Positions 37,100 to 46,519 are shown, counted from the first letter of the stretch. The stretch is 64,000 nt of DNA from Microbacterium sp. (GCF_017305435.1 NZ_JAFKIP010000008.1:1-64000), one strand, 5' to 3'. Made by a program: numbers and translations. Notes: generated by a model not told the origin, from the sequence alone.

Positions 37100-38107
37100 A
37101 TGCCGCGACGTCGTCCCCTCGTGATCGGTCACCGCGGCGCGCCGGGGTACCGGCCCGAGCACACGCGTTCCTCCTACGACCTCGCGCTCGCCCTCGGCGT
37201 CGATGCGGTCGAGCCCGATGTCGTGTTCTCGCGCGACGGCGTGCTCGTCGTGCGGCACGAGAACGAGATCAGCACGACGACGGATGTCGCCACGCGGCCG
37301 GAGTTCGCCGACCGGCGCACCACGAAGACCGTCGACGGCACCGCACACGAGGGCTGGTTCACCGAGGACTTCACGTGGGACGAGCTGCAGACCCTGCGGT
37401 GCCGGGAGCGGCTGCCTGCGCTCCGGCCGGGCAGCGCGAGCTTCGACGACACCCAGCCGCCGCTGCGGCTGGCCGACGTCCTCGCGCTCGTGCGCGCGGC
37501 ATCCCTCGACCAGGGGCGCGAGATCGGCGTCGTCCTCGAGATCAAGCACGCGACGGCATTCGGCGCGCTCGGTTTCGACGTCGCCGGCGCGATCGCGGCG
37601 GAGCTGCGTGCGGCGGATTGGGCCGACGGTGCGCTGCCGCTCGTCATCGAGTCGTTCGAGTCGACCGTGCTCACCCAGGTGCGCGCGCACGGCATCCGCG
37701 GCTCGTACGTGTACCTGCTCGAGGCGTCCGGGCGGCCGTACGACCTCGTGGCGGAGCGGGGTCATCGGGCTCCGACCTACGCCGAGCAGGCGGCACCCGC
37801 TGGTCTCGACGCGCTCGCGGGCGCCGTGGACGGCATCAGCGTCGACAAACGCATGATCCTCGCGCCCGACCGGCTCGGGCGGGCGACCGGTCCCTCCCGC
37901 GTCGTCGACGACGCCCACTCGCGGGGCCTCCGCGTCTTCACCTGGACCTGCCGCCCGGAGAACGCGTTCCTCACCCCGCAGTTCCGATCCGGCCGCGACA
38001 AGGCCGCGTTCGGCGACTACGCCGCGGAGTGGCAGATCATCGCGGATGCCGGGGTCGACGGCGTCTTCGCCGACCACCCCGACCTCGCCCTCGCCTTCTT
38101 CCGCTGA
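37100..38107 (+). CDS. Glycerophosphodiester phosphodiesterase
   Basis: The product is a 335-aa TIM-barrel GDPD. Active-site motifs are IGHRGAPGYRPEHT (catalytic His and Glu), the metal-binding EPDVVFSRDG with a later RHEN (second His), and LEIKHA (Glu/Lys). The C-terminal half contains FTWTCRPEN and GVDGVFADHPD. It hydrolyses glycerophosphodiesters to glycerol-3-phosphate and an alcohol. There is no signal peptide, so it should act in the cytoplasm. The stop codon TGA forms part of the first repeat unit of the 38105 array. Confidence 0.92.
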   Translation: MPRRRPLVIGHRGAPGYRPEHTRSSYDLALALGVDAVEPDVVFSRDGVLVVRHENEISTTTDVATRPEFADRRTTKTVDGTAHEGWFTEDFTWDELQTLRCRERLPALRPGSASFDDTQPPLRLADVLALVRAASLDQGREIGVVLEIKHATAFGALGFDVAGAIAAELRAADWADGALPLVIESFESTVLTQVRAHGIRGSYVYLLEASGRPYDLVAERGHRAPTYAEQAAPAGLDALAGAVDGISVDKRMILAPDRLGRATGPSRVVDDAHSRGLRVFTWTCRPENAFLTPQFRSGRDKAAFGDYAAEWQIIADAGVDGVFADHPDLALAFFR

Positions 38108-38258
38108 GGGTGCCCTCGTTTCGCCTGAGGGTGTCTTCGTTTGACGTGAGGGTGCTCTCCATCAGTGCACCCTCGGCGGGAACGAGTGCACCTTCGGCGG
38201 GAGCGAGTGCACCTTCGGCGGGAACGAGTGCACCCTCGGCGGGAACGAGTGCACGGGA
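38105..38258. repeat. 21-bp periodic array of GAGGGTG half-sites
   Basis: Three direct TGAGGGTG sites start at 38105, 38126 and 38147. Inverted CACCCTC or CACCTTC sites follow at 38168, 38189, 38210 and 38231, with a decayed one at 38252. Every step within each arm is exactly 21 bp. Each unit also holds TCGTTYC/GRAACGA next to the half-site, so both arms are the same 21-bp unit in opposite orientation. Confidence 0.88.
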
Positions 38259-38290
38259 CAGGTGGATGGGCGGTGCGGGAGGGTGAGCCA

Positions 38291-38296
38291 TAGGGT
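38291..38296 (+). promoter_or_regulatory. -10 box TAGGGT for the ABC exporter operon
   Basis: TAGGGT ends six bases before ATG 38303, the leaderless arrangement seen repeatedly here. Confidence 0.5.
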
Positions 38297-38302
38297 GGGG
38301 CC

Positions 38303-39228
38303 ATGGAGTCCCCCGGAATCGTCGCCTCGGGCGTCCGCCGCTCGTTCGGCGCGGTCCACGCCGTCCGCGATGTGAACCTGGCTGCGCGGGCCGGCGCCGT
38401 CACGGGACTCGTCGGCCCGAACGGCTCGGGCAAGACGACGCTGCTGCTGATGCTGGCATCCCTTCTCGCGCCGGATGCCGGCACCGTGCGCATCGGCGGC
38501 ATCGACCCGGTGGCCGATGCCGCCGGGGTGCGCGCGATCACGGGATGGATGCCCGACGCGCTGGGCGCGTGGCCGTCGCTCACGGCGCGCGAGACCCTCG
38601 TGACCACCGGCCGCCTGTACGGCTTCGACCGCCCGCGCGCCGAGCACGGTGCGGCGCGCCTGCTCGACGAGCTCGGGCTGCGCGAACTCGCCGACACCCC
38701 CGCCCGCGTCTTCTCGCGCGGACAGAAGCAGCGTCTGGGGCTCGCCCGCGCCCTCGTCCACGATCCGCGCGTGCTGCTCCTCGACGAGCCGGCCTCGATC
38801 CGCAGGCGCGGGTCGAGCTGCGCACGCTCCTGCGCCGCCTCGCGGCGGAGGGGCGCACGATCCTCATCTCGAGCCACATCCTGTCCGAGCTCGACGAGGT
38901 CGTCGACGACGCCGTCTTCATCGTCGAGGGGGCCACCGTCTCGTCCGACCGGGTCGCCGCGGCGGCGACGCGCCTGCGCACGTGGCGCATCCGCCTCGCA
39001 GACCGCGACGCCGCGGACGCCGTCGCCCCCGTCGCGCAGGCGCTCGGCCTGGATGCCGCGACCATCCCCGTCGATCGCCGCGATCTGCTCGTGTCGATCG
39101 ACTCGGACGCCTCCGCGGCATCCGCGCTCGCCGCCCTCGTCGGTGCGGGCCTGCCCGTCGCGGAGTTCGCGGCGGCGACCGGCCTGCTCGAGCACACGTT
39201 CCTCGACCTCGAAGGAGGCCGCCCGTGA
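38303..39228 (+). pseudogene. ABC exporter ATPase, frameshifted at the D-loop
   Basis: The first part (38303 to about 38800) encodes a normal ABC ATPase: Walker [10 protein letters not shown], signature [13 protein letters not shown], Walker [10 protein letters not shown]. The expected next residues GLDPQ are out of frame; the D-loop onward ([16 protein letters not shown], then H-loop [12 protein letters not shown]) continues in another frame to 39228. Reinserting a second copy of the 7-base word GGCCTCG at 38791-38797 restores one frame of about 310 codons with ...ASGLDPQ. So a 7-bp tandem repeat has lost one unit, or this is an assembly error. The partner permease follows with a 4-base overlap. 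Confidence 0.85.
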
Positions 39229-40316
39229 ACGTCGCACGGATGTGGACCATCGCCCGCCTGGAGCTCGTCCAGCGGCTGCGCGCCGTCTCGTGGTACGTCC
39301 TGCTGGGCGTGTTCGGGCTGATCCTGCTCGGTGTCACGGCGCTGTCCCTGCTCGCCTTCGGCGGGTGGGCGGGCGGCGGTCCCGGCATCTTCTCGGTCGT
39401 CGTCTGCGTCACGCTCCTGCTGGTGCTGCTCGTCTCGCCGACCCTCAGCGGCAACAGCATCAACGGCGATCGGGATGCCGCGACCCTCGCCCCCGTTCAG
39501 GTGACGCTCGCCACGACGGGAGAGATCCTCATCGGCAAGTTCGTCGCCGCGTGGATCACGGGGCTTGCGTTCGTCGCCGTCGCGGCGCCGTTCCTCCTCG
39601 TCACGATGATCGTGGGCGACACGAATCTCGCCGCGGTGGCGGTCTCGCTCGTCATCGTGGTCGTCGAGATCGGCGTCGTGTCCGCGATCGGGGTCGCGCT
39701 CTCCGGCATCCTCGCGCGCCCCCTCTTCTCCGTCGCCGTGACCTACCTCGTCGTCGCGGCGCTCGCCGTCGGCACGCTCATCGGATTCGGCCTGATCGGA
39801 TCGGCGGTCTCCAGCGAGGCGGTGTCGAAGAGCCGCTCGTTCACCTACGACCTGCGGGGTTACCCCGAGTGCACGGATGGCGGCGACGACTGCGAGGGCG
39901 AGCTCGACCGGATGGCCTGCGGCGAGTGGGAGACCTCGACCTACCGGGTGCCGCGCTTCGATCGGGTGTGGTGGATGCTCTCGTCCAACCCGTTCGTGAT
40001 CCTCGCCGATGCGACGCCCACGACGTTCGACGACAGCGGCAACCCCGACGACGTGTTCGGGTGGATCAAGGCCTCGGTGCGGTCCGCGCAGATCCCGCCC
40101 GACCTGGCGCCGGTCTGGGACGGCTGCGACCCCGCCGTGTACGACGGGGGAGGCTCGGACTACCGCACCCCCGAGGAGACGATCGCGCAGACGGTGCCGA
40201 GCTGGTTCGTCGGCCTCGCCGTCCAGATCGCCTTCGCCGCGCTGCTGCTGTGGTGGGCATGGGCGCGTACGCGCACGCCCTCGCGGACGCTGCCGCCCGG
40301 GACGCGGATCGCCTGA
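39225..40316 (+). CDS. ABC-2 type exporter permease
   Basis: The product is a 363-aa membrane protein with six helices; the fold and [19 protein letters not shown] segment after helix 2 are typical of ABC-2 permeases with an early coupling helix. A large extracytoplasmic loop of about 130 residues before the last helix contains five cysteines ([25 protein letters not shown]) that could form disulfides. GTG 39225 follows AAGGAGG. The cargo is unknown, and activity depends on whether the frameshifted ATPase is functional. Confidence 0.85.
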   Translation: MNVARMWTIARLELVQRLRAVSWYVLLGVFGLILLGVTALSLLAFGGWAGGGPGIFSVVVCVTLLLVLLVSPTLSGNSINGDRDAATLAPVQVTLATTGEILIGKFVAAWITGLAFVAVAAPFLLVTMIVGDTNLAAVAVSLVIVVVEIGVVSAIGVALSGILARPLFSVAVTYLVVAALAVGTLIGFGLIGSAVSSEAVSKSRSFTYDLRGYPECTDGGDDCEGELDRMACGEWETSTYRVPRFDRVWWMLSSNPFVILADATPTTFDDSGNPDDVFGWIKASVRSAQIPPDLAPVWDGCDPAVYDGGGSDYRTPEETIAQTVPSWFVGLAVQIAFAALLLWWAWARTRTPSRTLPPGTRIA

Positions 40317-40345
40317 ACCGGCCCCGCCCGCACCTGCCGCGGCTC

Positions 40346-40365
40346 GGATGAGGATCCTCTCATCC
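40346..40365 (+). terminator. Hairpin after the ABC permease
   Basis: GGATGAG pairs with CTCATCC around GATCCT, 30 bases past the permease stop. It is short and has no T-tract. Confidence 0.4.
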
Positions 40366-40402
40366 TGATGCGTGAGGGTTTCGCGGGCATGCAGGGGATG
40401 CA

Positions 40403-40408
40403 TAGCCT
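40403..40408 (+). promoter_or_regulatory. Possible -10 box TAGCCT for the subtilase gene
   Basis: TAGCCT lies 60 bases before the TTG start, leaving room for a leader with an AAAGG ribosome site at about 40456. Only the -10 element is visible. Confidence 0.3.
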
Positions 40409-40468
40409 CCTTTCAGCCACTTCCTACCCCCGGAGTGCGCTCTCCCCTGCACGAAAGGCGGACCCCTC

Positions 40469-43400
40469 TTGCAACGACGCATCCTGGCGGTGATCGGAGC
40501 CACCCTCCTCACCCTCCCCGCATCCGCGGCCCTCGCGGCGACGCCCGACGACGATTCGGGGGCGCGGTTCGCCGCGTCCTCGTCGCGCGGCGCGATCGAC
40601 TCTTCCTTCACGGCGGGCGCGATCGGCCCCGACGGCCACGTCACCGTCGTCATCGAGATGGAGGGCGACCCCGTCGCAGTCGTCGAGGCCGAGAGCGGCC
40701 GCGAGCTCAGCGAGGGCGAGCGCGACGACGTCAAGTCGACGCTCACCGACGCGCAGAGCGAGGTCGTCGAGACGGTGGAGAGCGCGGGCGGCGAGGTCCA
40801 GGCGCAGATGGCGTCGGCGTACAACGGAGTCCAGGCATCCGTTCCGGCGGACCAACTGGATGCCGTGGCCGAGCTCCCCGGCGTCGTCGCCGTGCACCCC
40901 GTGCGCCGCTACTCGATCGACAACGCGGTCTCGGTGCCGTTCCTCGGCGTGCCCGAGGTCTGGCAGAACACCGGCTACACGGGTCAGAACGTCAAGGTCG
41001 GCATCATCGACACGGGCATCGACTACACCCACGCGACGTTCGGCGGCCCCGGCACCCCCGAGGCCTACGAGGCCGCGCACGCGGCGAGCGATCAGCCCGC
41101 CGACCCGGCCCTGTACGGCCCCGACGCCCCGCGGGTGAAGGGCGGCGTCGATCTCGTCGGCGACGACTACAACGCCGACCCCGCGAGCGCGAGCTACCAG
41201 CCCGTGCCGCACCCCGACGCGAACCCGCTCGACTGCCAGGGCCACGGCTCGCACGTCGCCGGGACGGCAGGCGGCTCCGGCGTCCTCGCCGACGGCGCGG
41301 GGTACACGGGTCCGTACGACGCCTCGACACCGTCGAACGCGTTCCGCGTCGGCCCCGGCGTCGCGCCGCAGGCCGACCTGTACGCCATCCGCGTCTTCGG
41401 CTGCGACGGCTCCACCGACGTCGTCGTGCCCGCCCTGGACTGGGCGGTCGACAACGGCATGGACGTCGTGAACCTCTCCCTCGGCTCGTCCTTCGGTCGC
41501 GGAGACGACCCGGATGCCGTCGCGGCGGCCAACGCCGTCGGCGCGGGCGTCGTGGTCGTGGCATCCGCCGGCAACGCCGGGCACAACCCGTACCTGACCG
41601 GGTCGCCCGGGTCGGGCGACGGCGTCATCGCGGTGTCGGCGGTCGACAGCGCCGAGGGCTTTCCCGGGGCGACCGTGACGGTCGACGGTCAGGCGGTCGA
41701 GGCGATCAACGCCAACGGCGCGTCCCTCGAGGGCATCGGCGATCTCGCCATCGTGCGTCTGGTCGACGACCCCGCCACGCCGGAGAACGAGGCCATCGGC
41801 TGCTCGGTGGAGGCGTACACGAAGGCCGGCGTGACCGCGGGCGCGGGCCAGCTGGCCGTCTCCGAGCGCGGTTCCTGTGCGCGCGTCGCGAAGGCGATCT
41901 ACGCGCAGCAGGCGGGGGCTGCCGCCGCACTCATGGTCAACTCGACCGACGACCTGCCCCCGTACGAGGGTCAGATCACCGAGAACGCCGACACGGGCGA
42001 GGCGTATCTCGTCACGATCCCGTTCCTCGGGGTGCGCTCCTCGAACGGCGCGCTGTTCACCACCGGCGCCACCGCGTCGTTCGCGGCGGCGCAGATCGCC
42101 AATCCCGGGTTCCGCGCGTACGCGTCGTTCACCTCGTCCGGACCTCGTTCGGGCGACAGCGCGGTGAGCCCCGACGTCGCGGCGCCGGGCGTCTCCATCT
42201 CGTCGGCCGCGGTCGGCTCGGGGAACGGCGCGGCGATCCTCTCCGGCACGTCGATGGCGTCGCCGCACGTCGCGGGCGTGGCGGCCCTGTCGGCGCAGGC
42301 GCATCCGGAGTGGAGTGCGCCGCAGCTCGCGGCATCCGTCGTCTCCACCGCCGACCCCGACAAGGTCGTCGGCGAGAGCATCACGATCGGCGGGCTCGGA
42401 CTCGTGGACGCCGCGCAGGCCGTCGCGACGACGGTCACCGCGACCGGCGACGCGTTCCGCACCGAGAGCGGCTGGGCGCGCGAGGCCGCGCTGAGCTTCG
42501 GCTTCCAGGAGTCGCCGCTCGGCTTCGGCGGCATCAAGACGGTGACGGTCCGCAACGACGGCCCCGCCCCGGTGACCTACGACGTCTCCACCACGCCGTC
42601 GGCGCAGTCGCTGAAGGCGAGGGTGTTCCTCTCCTCGTCGTCGGTCACCGTCGCGCCGGGAAGCTCCTCGAAGGTCCTCCTCACGGTGGGCGCCGCGGCG
42701 AAGGACGTGCCGAGCTCGGTCGGGGGAGCCGACCAGTTCGCCTACTACGAGATCTCGGGCGACATCACGTTGACGTCGGCCGACTCGACCCTCCGCGTGC
42801 CGTACCTGCTCGTGCCGCGCTCGTCGAGCACGGTCTCGAGCGCGACGTCGGCGCTCTTCACGAAGAAGCAGAAGGTCGCCGACGGGGCGAAGAAGATCTC
42901 GCTGTGGAACCTGTTCGGGGCGCAGCCGAGCGCCGGCGCCGACGTCTACACGTGGGGGCTGTCGGACGACAAGGATGCCTCGGCATCCCTCGCCGATACC
43001 GGCTACGACCTGCGTGCCGCCGGCGTGCAGTCGTTCGGCAGCGGTGATGATGCGCTCGCCGTGTTCGCCCTGAACATGCACAAGCGCTGGTCGAACGCGG
43101 CGAGCAACGAGTACGACGTCGTGATCGACGCCGACCGCGATGGCACGGCGGACTGGATCGTGCTGTCGGCGGACTCGGGCGCGGTGCGGGCGGGAGACAC
43201 GAACGGGCTCGCCGAGGTGTTCGTCGTGAACGCTAAGACGGGCGCGCTCGGCGCGAGCGGCTTCCTCACGCAGGCGCCGACCGACTCGTCGACGATGCTC
43301 CTGCCGGTCCACCTCGCCGATCTCGGCATCACCGGGGCATTCGACTACACCGTGCAGACCTACGGCGTGAACGGCGGAACGGATGCCGCGTCGGGCTGGG

Positions 43401-43591
43401 CCACCTACGACCCGTCCGCTCCGGCGATCTCCAACGGTCAGTACGTCGATGTGGCGCAGCACCGCACTGCATCGGTCGAGGTCGCGGTGAACGCGGCTCA
43501 GGTCGAGGCGCAGAAGCCGCTCGGGTCGATGGTCGTCGTCATGGACAACCCGTCGGGCGCGGGCGAGGCGCTCCTGGTCAAGCTCAAGTAG
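40469..43591 (+). CDS. Secreted subtilisin-like serine protease with PA domain (S8)
   Basis: The product has 1040 aa. A signal peptide ends at ALAA near residue 24. An inhibitor I9-like propeptide spans about 40-145. The catalytic triad is Asp181 (IIDTGID), His259 (GHGSHVAGT) and Ser595 (GTSMASPHVAG). A protease-associated domain is inserted between His and Ser (about 385-540, with Cys pairs). A long beta-rich C-terminal half follows and ends with no cell-wall anchor. The start is TTG 40469 after AAAGG. It probably degrades extracellular protein as a free enzyme. Confidence 0.93.
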   Translation: MQRRILAVIGATLLTLPASAALAATPDDDSGARFAASSSRGAIDSSFTAGAIGPDGHVTVVIEMEGDPVAVVEAESGRELSEGERDDVKSTLTDAQSEVVETVESAGGEVQAQMASAYNGVQASVPADQLDAVAELPGVVAVHPVRRYSIDNAVSVPFLGVPEVWQNTGYTGQNVKVGIIDTGIDYTHATFGGPGTPEAYEAAHAASDQPADPALYGPDAPRVKGGVDLVGDDYNADPASASYQPVPHPDANPLDCQGHGSHVAGTAGGSGVLADGAGYTGPYDASTPSNAFRVGPGVAPQADLYAIRVFGCDGSTDVVVPALDWAVDNGMDVVNLSLGSSFGRGDDPDAVAAANAVGAGVVVVASAGNAGHNPYLTGSPGSGDGVIAVSAVDSAEGFPGATVTVDGQAVEAINANGASLEGIGDLAIVRLVDDPATPENEAIGCSVEAYTKAGVTAGAGQLAVSERGSCARVAKAIYAQQAGAAAALMVNSTDDLPPYEGQITENADTGEAYLVTIPFLGVRSSNGALFTTGATASFAAAQIANPGFRAYASFTSSGPRSGDSAVSPDVAAPGVSISSAAVGSGNGAAILSGTSMASPHVAGVAALSAQAHPEWSAPQLAASVVSTADPDKVVGESITIGGLGLVDAAQAVATTVTATGDAFRTESGWAREAALSFGFQESPLGFGGIKTVTVRNDGPAPVTYDVSTTPSAQSLKARVFLSSSSVTVAPGSSSKVLLTVGAAAKDVPSSVGGADQFAYYEISGDITLTSADSTLRVPYLLVPRSSSTVSSATSALFTKKQKVADGAKKISLWNLFGAQPSAGADVYTWGLSDDKDASASLADTGYDLRAAGVQSFGSGDDALAVFALNMHKRWSNAASNEYDVVIDADRDGTADWIVLSADSGAVRAGDTNGLAEVFVVNAKTGALGASGFLTQAPTDSSTMLLPVHLADLGITGAFDYTVQTYGVNGGTDAASGWATYDPSAPAISNGQYVDVAQHRTASVEVAVNAAQVEAQKPLGSMVVVMDNPSGAGEALLVKLK

Positions 43592-43598
43592 CCCCGGC

Positions 43599-43639
43599 CC
43601 CGCCGGACGCCGACGGCGGCGCCCCCGGCGTCCGGCGGG
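43599..43639. terminator. Terminator between the subtilase and the lipoprotein gene
   Basis: A 13-bp perfect stem (43599-43611 with 43627-43639) lies 8 bases after the subtilase stop and serves convergent genes. Confidence 0.7.
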
Positions 43640-43655
43640 TGCGGCGCCCCCGGGC

Positions 43656-44120
43656 TCAGCGCGTGCAGAGCTTGGGGGCGTCGCCCGATCCGAACCGGTA
43701 ATCGTAGGTCTGTCCACCCGCGGTCACGACGACACGCAGGCCTTCGACGAGGGCCTGCGTGTACGACTGGCCGGGCGACGCGCAGCCGAGCGAGGAGTCG
43801 CTGAAGGTCACGGCCTCGGCGGAGACGAGGGTGGGAGTCTCGGTCACGCCGCGCCCGGCGAGGTCGGCGACGAGGGCGTCCCACTTGGCCGCCGGCACAT
43901 CGGTGGCGGTGCCGGTCGGCGCCGTGGAGCCCACGGGACCCGGCGTCGTCGTCTGGAACGGCGGGCGGGTGCTCGGGGTGGATGTGTCCGGCGTCGATGC
44001 GCCCGGGGTGGATGTGCTCATGGCGCCTCCCGACGGGTTCGTGGACGGCGCGCATGCCGCGAGGGCGAGGCCGGACGCGGCGATCGCGGCGAGAGCCAGC
44101 GGGATCACGCGGGTGCGCAC
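43656..44120 (-). CDS. Small lipoprotein with Thr/Pro-rich linker
   Basis: The product is a 154-aa protein. The signal peptide ends in lipobox LALAAC (Cys near 21), then a Ser/Thr/Pro-rich spacer of about 45 residues, then a compact domain with two cysteines (SSLGCASPG and the final LCTR) that could pair. The layout and the VRVVVTAGGQTYDYRFGSG-like end resemble small secreted inhibitor-like domains, but I cannot name a family. GTG 44120 has GAGGAGG upstream. Convergent with the subtilase gene, so a link to protease control is possible but unproven. Confidence 0.7.
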   Translation of the reverse strand: MRTRVIPLALAAIAASGLALAACAPSTNPSGGAMSTSTPGASTPDTSTPSTRPPFQTTTPGPVGSTAPTGTATDVPAAKWDALVADLAGRGVTETPTLVSAEAVTFSDSSLGCASPGQSYTQALVEGLRVVVTAGGQTYDYRFGSGDAPKLCTR

Positions 44121-44217
44121 GGCGGCCTCCTCGACTCGGATGCCCCGATGGTAGGCGCGCGACCTGCGAAACGGCGGGGAATGAGGGAGAGTATGCGAGA
44201 CAGCGGAGGGGGAGCGG

Positions 44218-44943
44218 ATGCCGAGTGTGATCACGGCCGTCGTGTGCGTCGTGCTTCTGAACGTGGCGGCCGCGACGCTCATCCTGCTGCGCTCGCGGGT
44301 ATACGGCGTGCGTCTCTATCGGCCGATGCTCCTCAACGTCGTGCTGTCGTTCCTGCCCGTGCTCCTTGCGATCATCGGCGTCGCCGGGCTTCTGCTGCTC
44401 GTGCCGGCGATTCAGCTCGCCGGGGCATCCGCGCCGGTCCTCCTCTGGACGTATGTCGGCCTCGCGACGCTCGCGTGGCTGCTCTTCTTCCCGAATTCGG
44501 TGTACCTCATCACGGAGCTGAACCTCAGCCACCGGGAGGACGGGCCGACACCCGTCCCGCTCTGGTACGACATCGTGCAGACCCTGACGCTGACCGTCTC
44601 GGGAATAGCGAACGCGGTCCTCAGCCTCGCGATCGTCCAGACCGTTCTGATCGCCCTCTTCATCGATCCGGCGCGCCCGACGGTGCCCGCGTCGAGCTGG
44701 GTGTTCGCCGCGACCGTCATCGTGCTGGGCGCGGTGGGCGTGTACCTCGGGCGCTACCTGCGGTTCAACAGCTGGGACGTGCGGCATCCGGTCGGCATGC
44801 TCCGCAAGCTCGGAGCGCATTTCCGCGTGCGCGGGAAGGCCCTCGAGGCGTTCGCGTTCGTCCTCACGCACGCGCTCCTGATCACGCTCATCTACGTGCC
44901 GGTGTATGCGCTGGCGGCCGCCGCGCTGTTCCCCGCAGGGTGA
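44218..44943 (+). CDS. DUF1361 membrane protein
   Basis: The product is a 241-aa protein with six or seven membrane helices. DUF1361 signatures are LFFPNSVYLITEL with following LSH, PLWYDIVQ, and GRYLRFNSWDV. Function unknown. ATG 44218 follows a GGAGGGGGAG purine tract. Confidence 0.87.
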   Translation: MPSVITAVVCVVLLNVAAATLILLRSRVYGVRLYRPMLLNVVLSFLPVLLAIIGVAGLLLLVPAIQLAGASAPVLLWTYVGLATLAWLLFFPNSVYLITELNLSHREDGPTPVPLWYDIVQTLTLTVSGIANAVLSLAIVQTVLIALFIDPARPTVPASSWVFAATVIVLGAVGVYLGRYLRFNSWDVRHPVGMLRKLGAHFRVRGKALEAFAFVLTHALLITLIYVPVYALAAAALFPAG

Positions 44944-44967
44944 TCGCCGCGCGCGGCGCGGGCGGAG

Positions 44968-45531
44968 TCAGTCCCAGTCGAGGTAGTCCTCGATGAACCA
45001 TGACGTCTCGCCCGGATGCGTCGCGGGGAAGAGGTGTCCGGCGCCCTCGACCTGCTTGAGGCTCGCGATGGCGGGGGCGGATGCCACGAGCCGCTCGCTC
45101 ACGGAGAGAGGGGTCACCTCGTCGTCGGTGCCGTGGATGACGAGCACCGGGATGTCGTCCACGAGCTCGCCGTCGACGTCTTCGGGGGCCATCAAGAGGA
45201 CACCGTTGACGCGGTCGTGGTGCCCGCGGGCGACGGCGCGGGCGACCGTGCTGCCGAAGCCGTGGCCGCCGATCCACGAGTGGTCGAGGCCCACGGCATC
45301 CATGACGTCGACGACGGTCTGTGCGAGGGCGTCGACGCTGTCGGCCGTGTCGAGCGGGGCGAGGCGCAGGACGCGGAAATCCTCTTCGACGAGGATCGAG
45401 GCGAGCGTGCCGAGGGAGGCGATGTCCTGCCCCGTTTCGGGGATCAGGACGAGGGCGGGCCCGGCGCCCTCATCGATGTAGGCGATGGCGCGGCCATCGG
45501 GCTCGAACGTCGAGATCGTCGCGGTCGTCAT
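44968..45531 (-). CDS. Alpha/beta hydrolase-fold protein lacking the nucleophile
   Basis: The product is a 187-aa compact alpha/beta hydrolase. The nucleophile elbow, normally G-x-S-x-G, reads GGHGFGS, so the catalytic Ser position is Gly. The acidic (GTDDEVTP) and His (GAGHLFP) positions remain. It is shorter than usual (about 260 aa) and lacks a cap. It is probably non-catalytic or uses another mechanism. Overlaps no neighbour; it faces the DUF1361 gene. Confidence 0.78.
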   Translation of the reverse strand: MTTATISTFEPDGRAIAYIDEGAGPALVLIPETGQDIASLGTLASILVEEDFRVLRLAPLDTADSVDALAQTVVDVMDAVGLDHSWIGGHGFGSTVARAVARGHHDRVNGVLLMAPEDVDGELVDDIPVLVIHGTDDEVTPLSVSERLVASAPAIASLKQVEGAGHLFPATHPGETSWFIEDYLDWD

Positions 45532-45589
45532 GGCATCCAGTCTCCCATGCGGCCGCCGGAGCGACGCGACGGCGACTCGTGCGGAGGGG

Positions 45590-46273
45590 TCAGTTGCTGA
45601 GGAAGAGCACGCTGATCAGCATGGCGATGATGAACGTGCTGAAGGCGTAAGCGATGTAGGTCTGGCCCGTGACGACCGAGCGTGCCCGCGTGGTCAGGAT
45701 GTTGACGTCCGAAGAGGAGAACGTCGTCGCGAGCTGCGCGGCGAGGTAGTAGTAGTCGGCGAACACGGGGTGATCGCTCTCCATGCCGGGGAACTCCAGC
45801 GCCTTCTCCTGCGTGTTCAGCCGGGCATAGTGCACCGCGTACGCGGTGACGGTGACCAACCACGCGGTGACGACGACGGCGAAGCTCAGGGCGTTGGCCA
45901 GGGCGCTGTCCAGCAGGCCGGGGAGGATCAGGACCAGGGCGACGGCGAGCACGGCCAGCACCGCCCACTGCGCCGCCATCGCGGGGATCGACAGGCGCCG
46001 GCCCGGTGCGTTCGTCGCGGCCAGCCACGCTCGGAGCGTCTCTGCGTCGGCTCTGCCGAAGGTGGCCTGACTGAGGATGAGAAAGCTCAGCGAGTAGGCG
46101 ATCCAGAAGACGAAGGTCGTGAGCGCGACGGTGTCGGGCGTGAACGGAGCGGGCGCGAGCGAGGCGTAGGTGAGGAGCGCGACGGCGGCCACGACCGCAG
46201 CAATGGCGAGGGAGACGAGATTGCGGGCGCCTTCCCGAGCCAGGCGAGGTGTGGATCGCGCATCCGTCGGCAT
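45590..46273 (-). CDS. DUF1345 membrane protein
   Basis: The product is a 227-aa protein with five membrane helices. The conserved family block FADYYYLAAQLATTFSSSDV followed by N-I-x-T-x-x-x-R lies before the last helix. Function unknown. Its start is 25 bases from the left att-like repeat, so the cassette inserted immediately upstream of this gene. Confidence 0.87.
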   Translation of the reverse strand: MPTDARSTPRLAREGARNLVSLAIAAVVAAVALLTYASLAPAPFTPDTVALTTFVFWIAYSLSFLILSQATFGRADAETLRAWLAATNAPGRRLSIPAMAAQWAVLAVLAVALVLILPGLLDSALANALSFAVVVTAWLVTVTAYAVHYARLNTQEKALEFPGMESDHPVFADYYYLAAQLATTFSSSDVNILTTRARSVVTGQTYIAYAFSTFIIAMLISVLFLSN

Positions 46274-46297
46274 GACCGAATCGTACGACCGGGGTGA

Positions 46298-46332
46298 GCC
46301 GACAGGAGGTGGACGCGACGGCGGGAGTCGAA
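46298..46332. repeat. Left att-like 35-bp direct repeat of a tRNA-targeted cassette
   Basis: These 35 bases are identical to 47648-47682, which contains the T-arm, acceptor 3' strand and CCA end of the tRNA-like gene. Here the match stops inside the T-loop, and the rest of a tRNA is missing. This is what a displaced tRNA 3' fragment left by site-specific integration looks like. Confidence 0.8.
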
Positions 46333-46519
46333 TTCCCGGATGCCCTCAGTGCACCTTTGAGCAGCTCGCTACGTGCATCGTCCGAAGTAGTGGCAGGTGG
46401 TCTGTTCGTGAGCTGACGAGAGCAGCTCGGCATCGGCGTGCTGTGTTGGAGGGGGGTATCGGTGTGCTCTTGTATCTGGCATATTCCTGGGGGCAGGGAT
46501 TCACATACGGAACGGACGA

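Noticed and set aside
38105-38258. CRISPR array
   Set aside because: The period is 21 bp with no unique spacers of 30-40 bases, the unit changes orientation midway, and no cas genes are nearby.
40424-43717. 1097-codon open frame antisense to the subtilase gene
   Set aside because: No recognisable domain, biased shadow composition, and the + strand carries a complete S8 protease.
46298-46332. Second tRNA gene
   Set aside because: Only the T-arm half and 3' end are present; no anticodon or D-arm follows, so it is a fragment.
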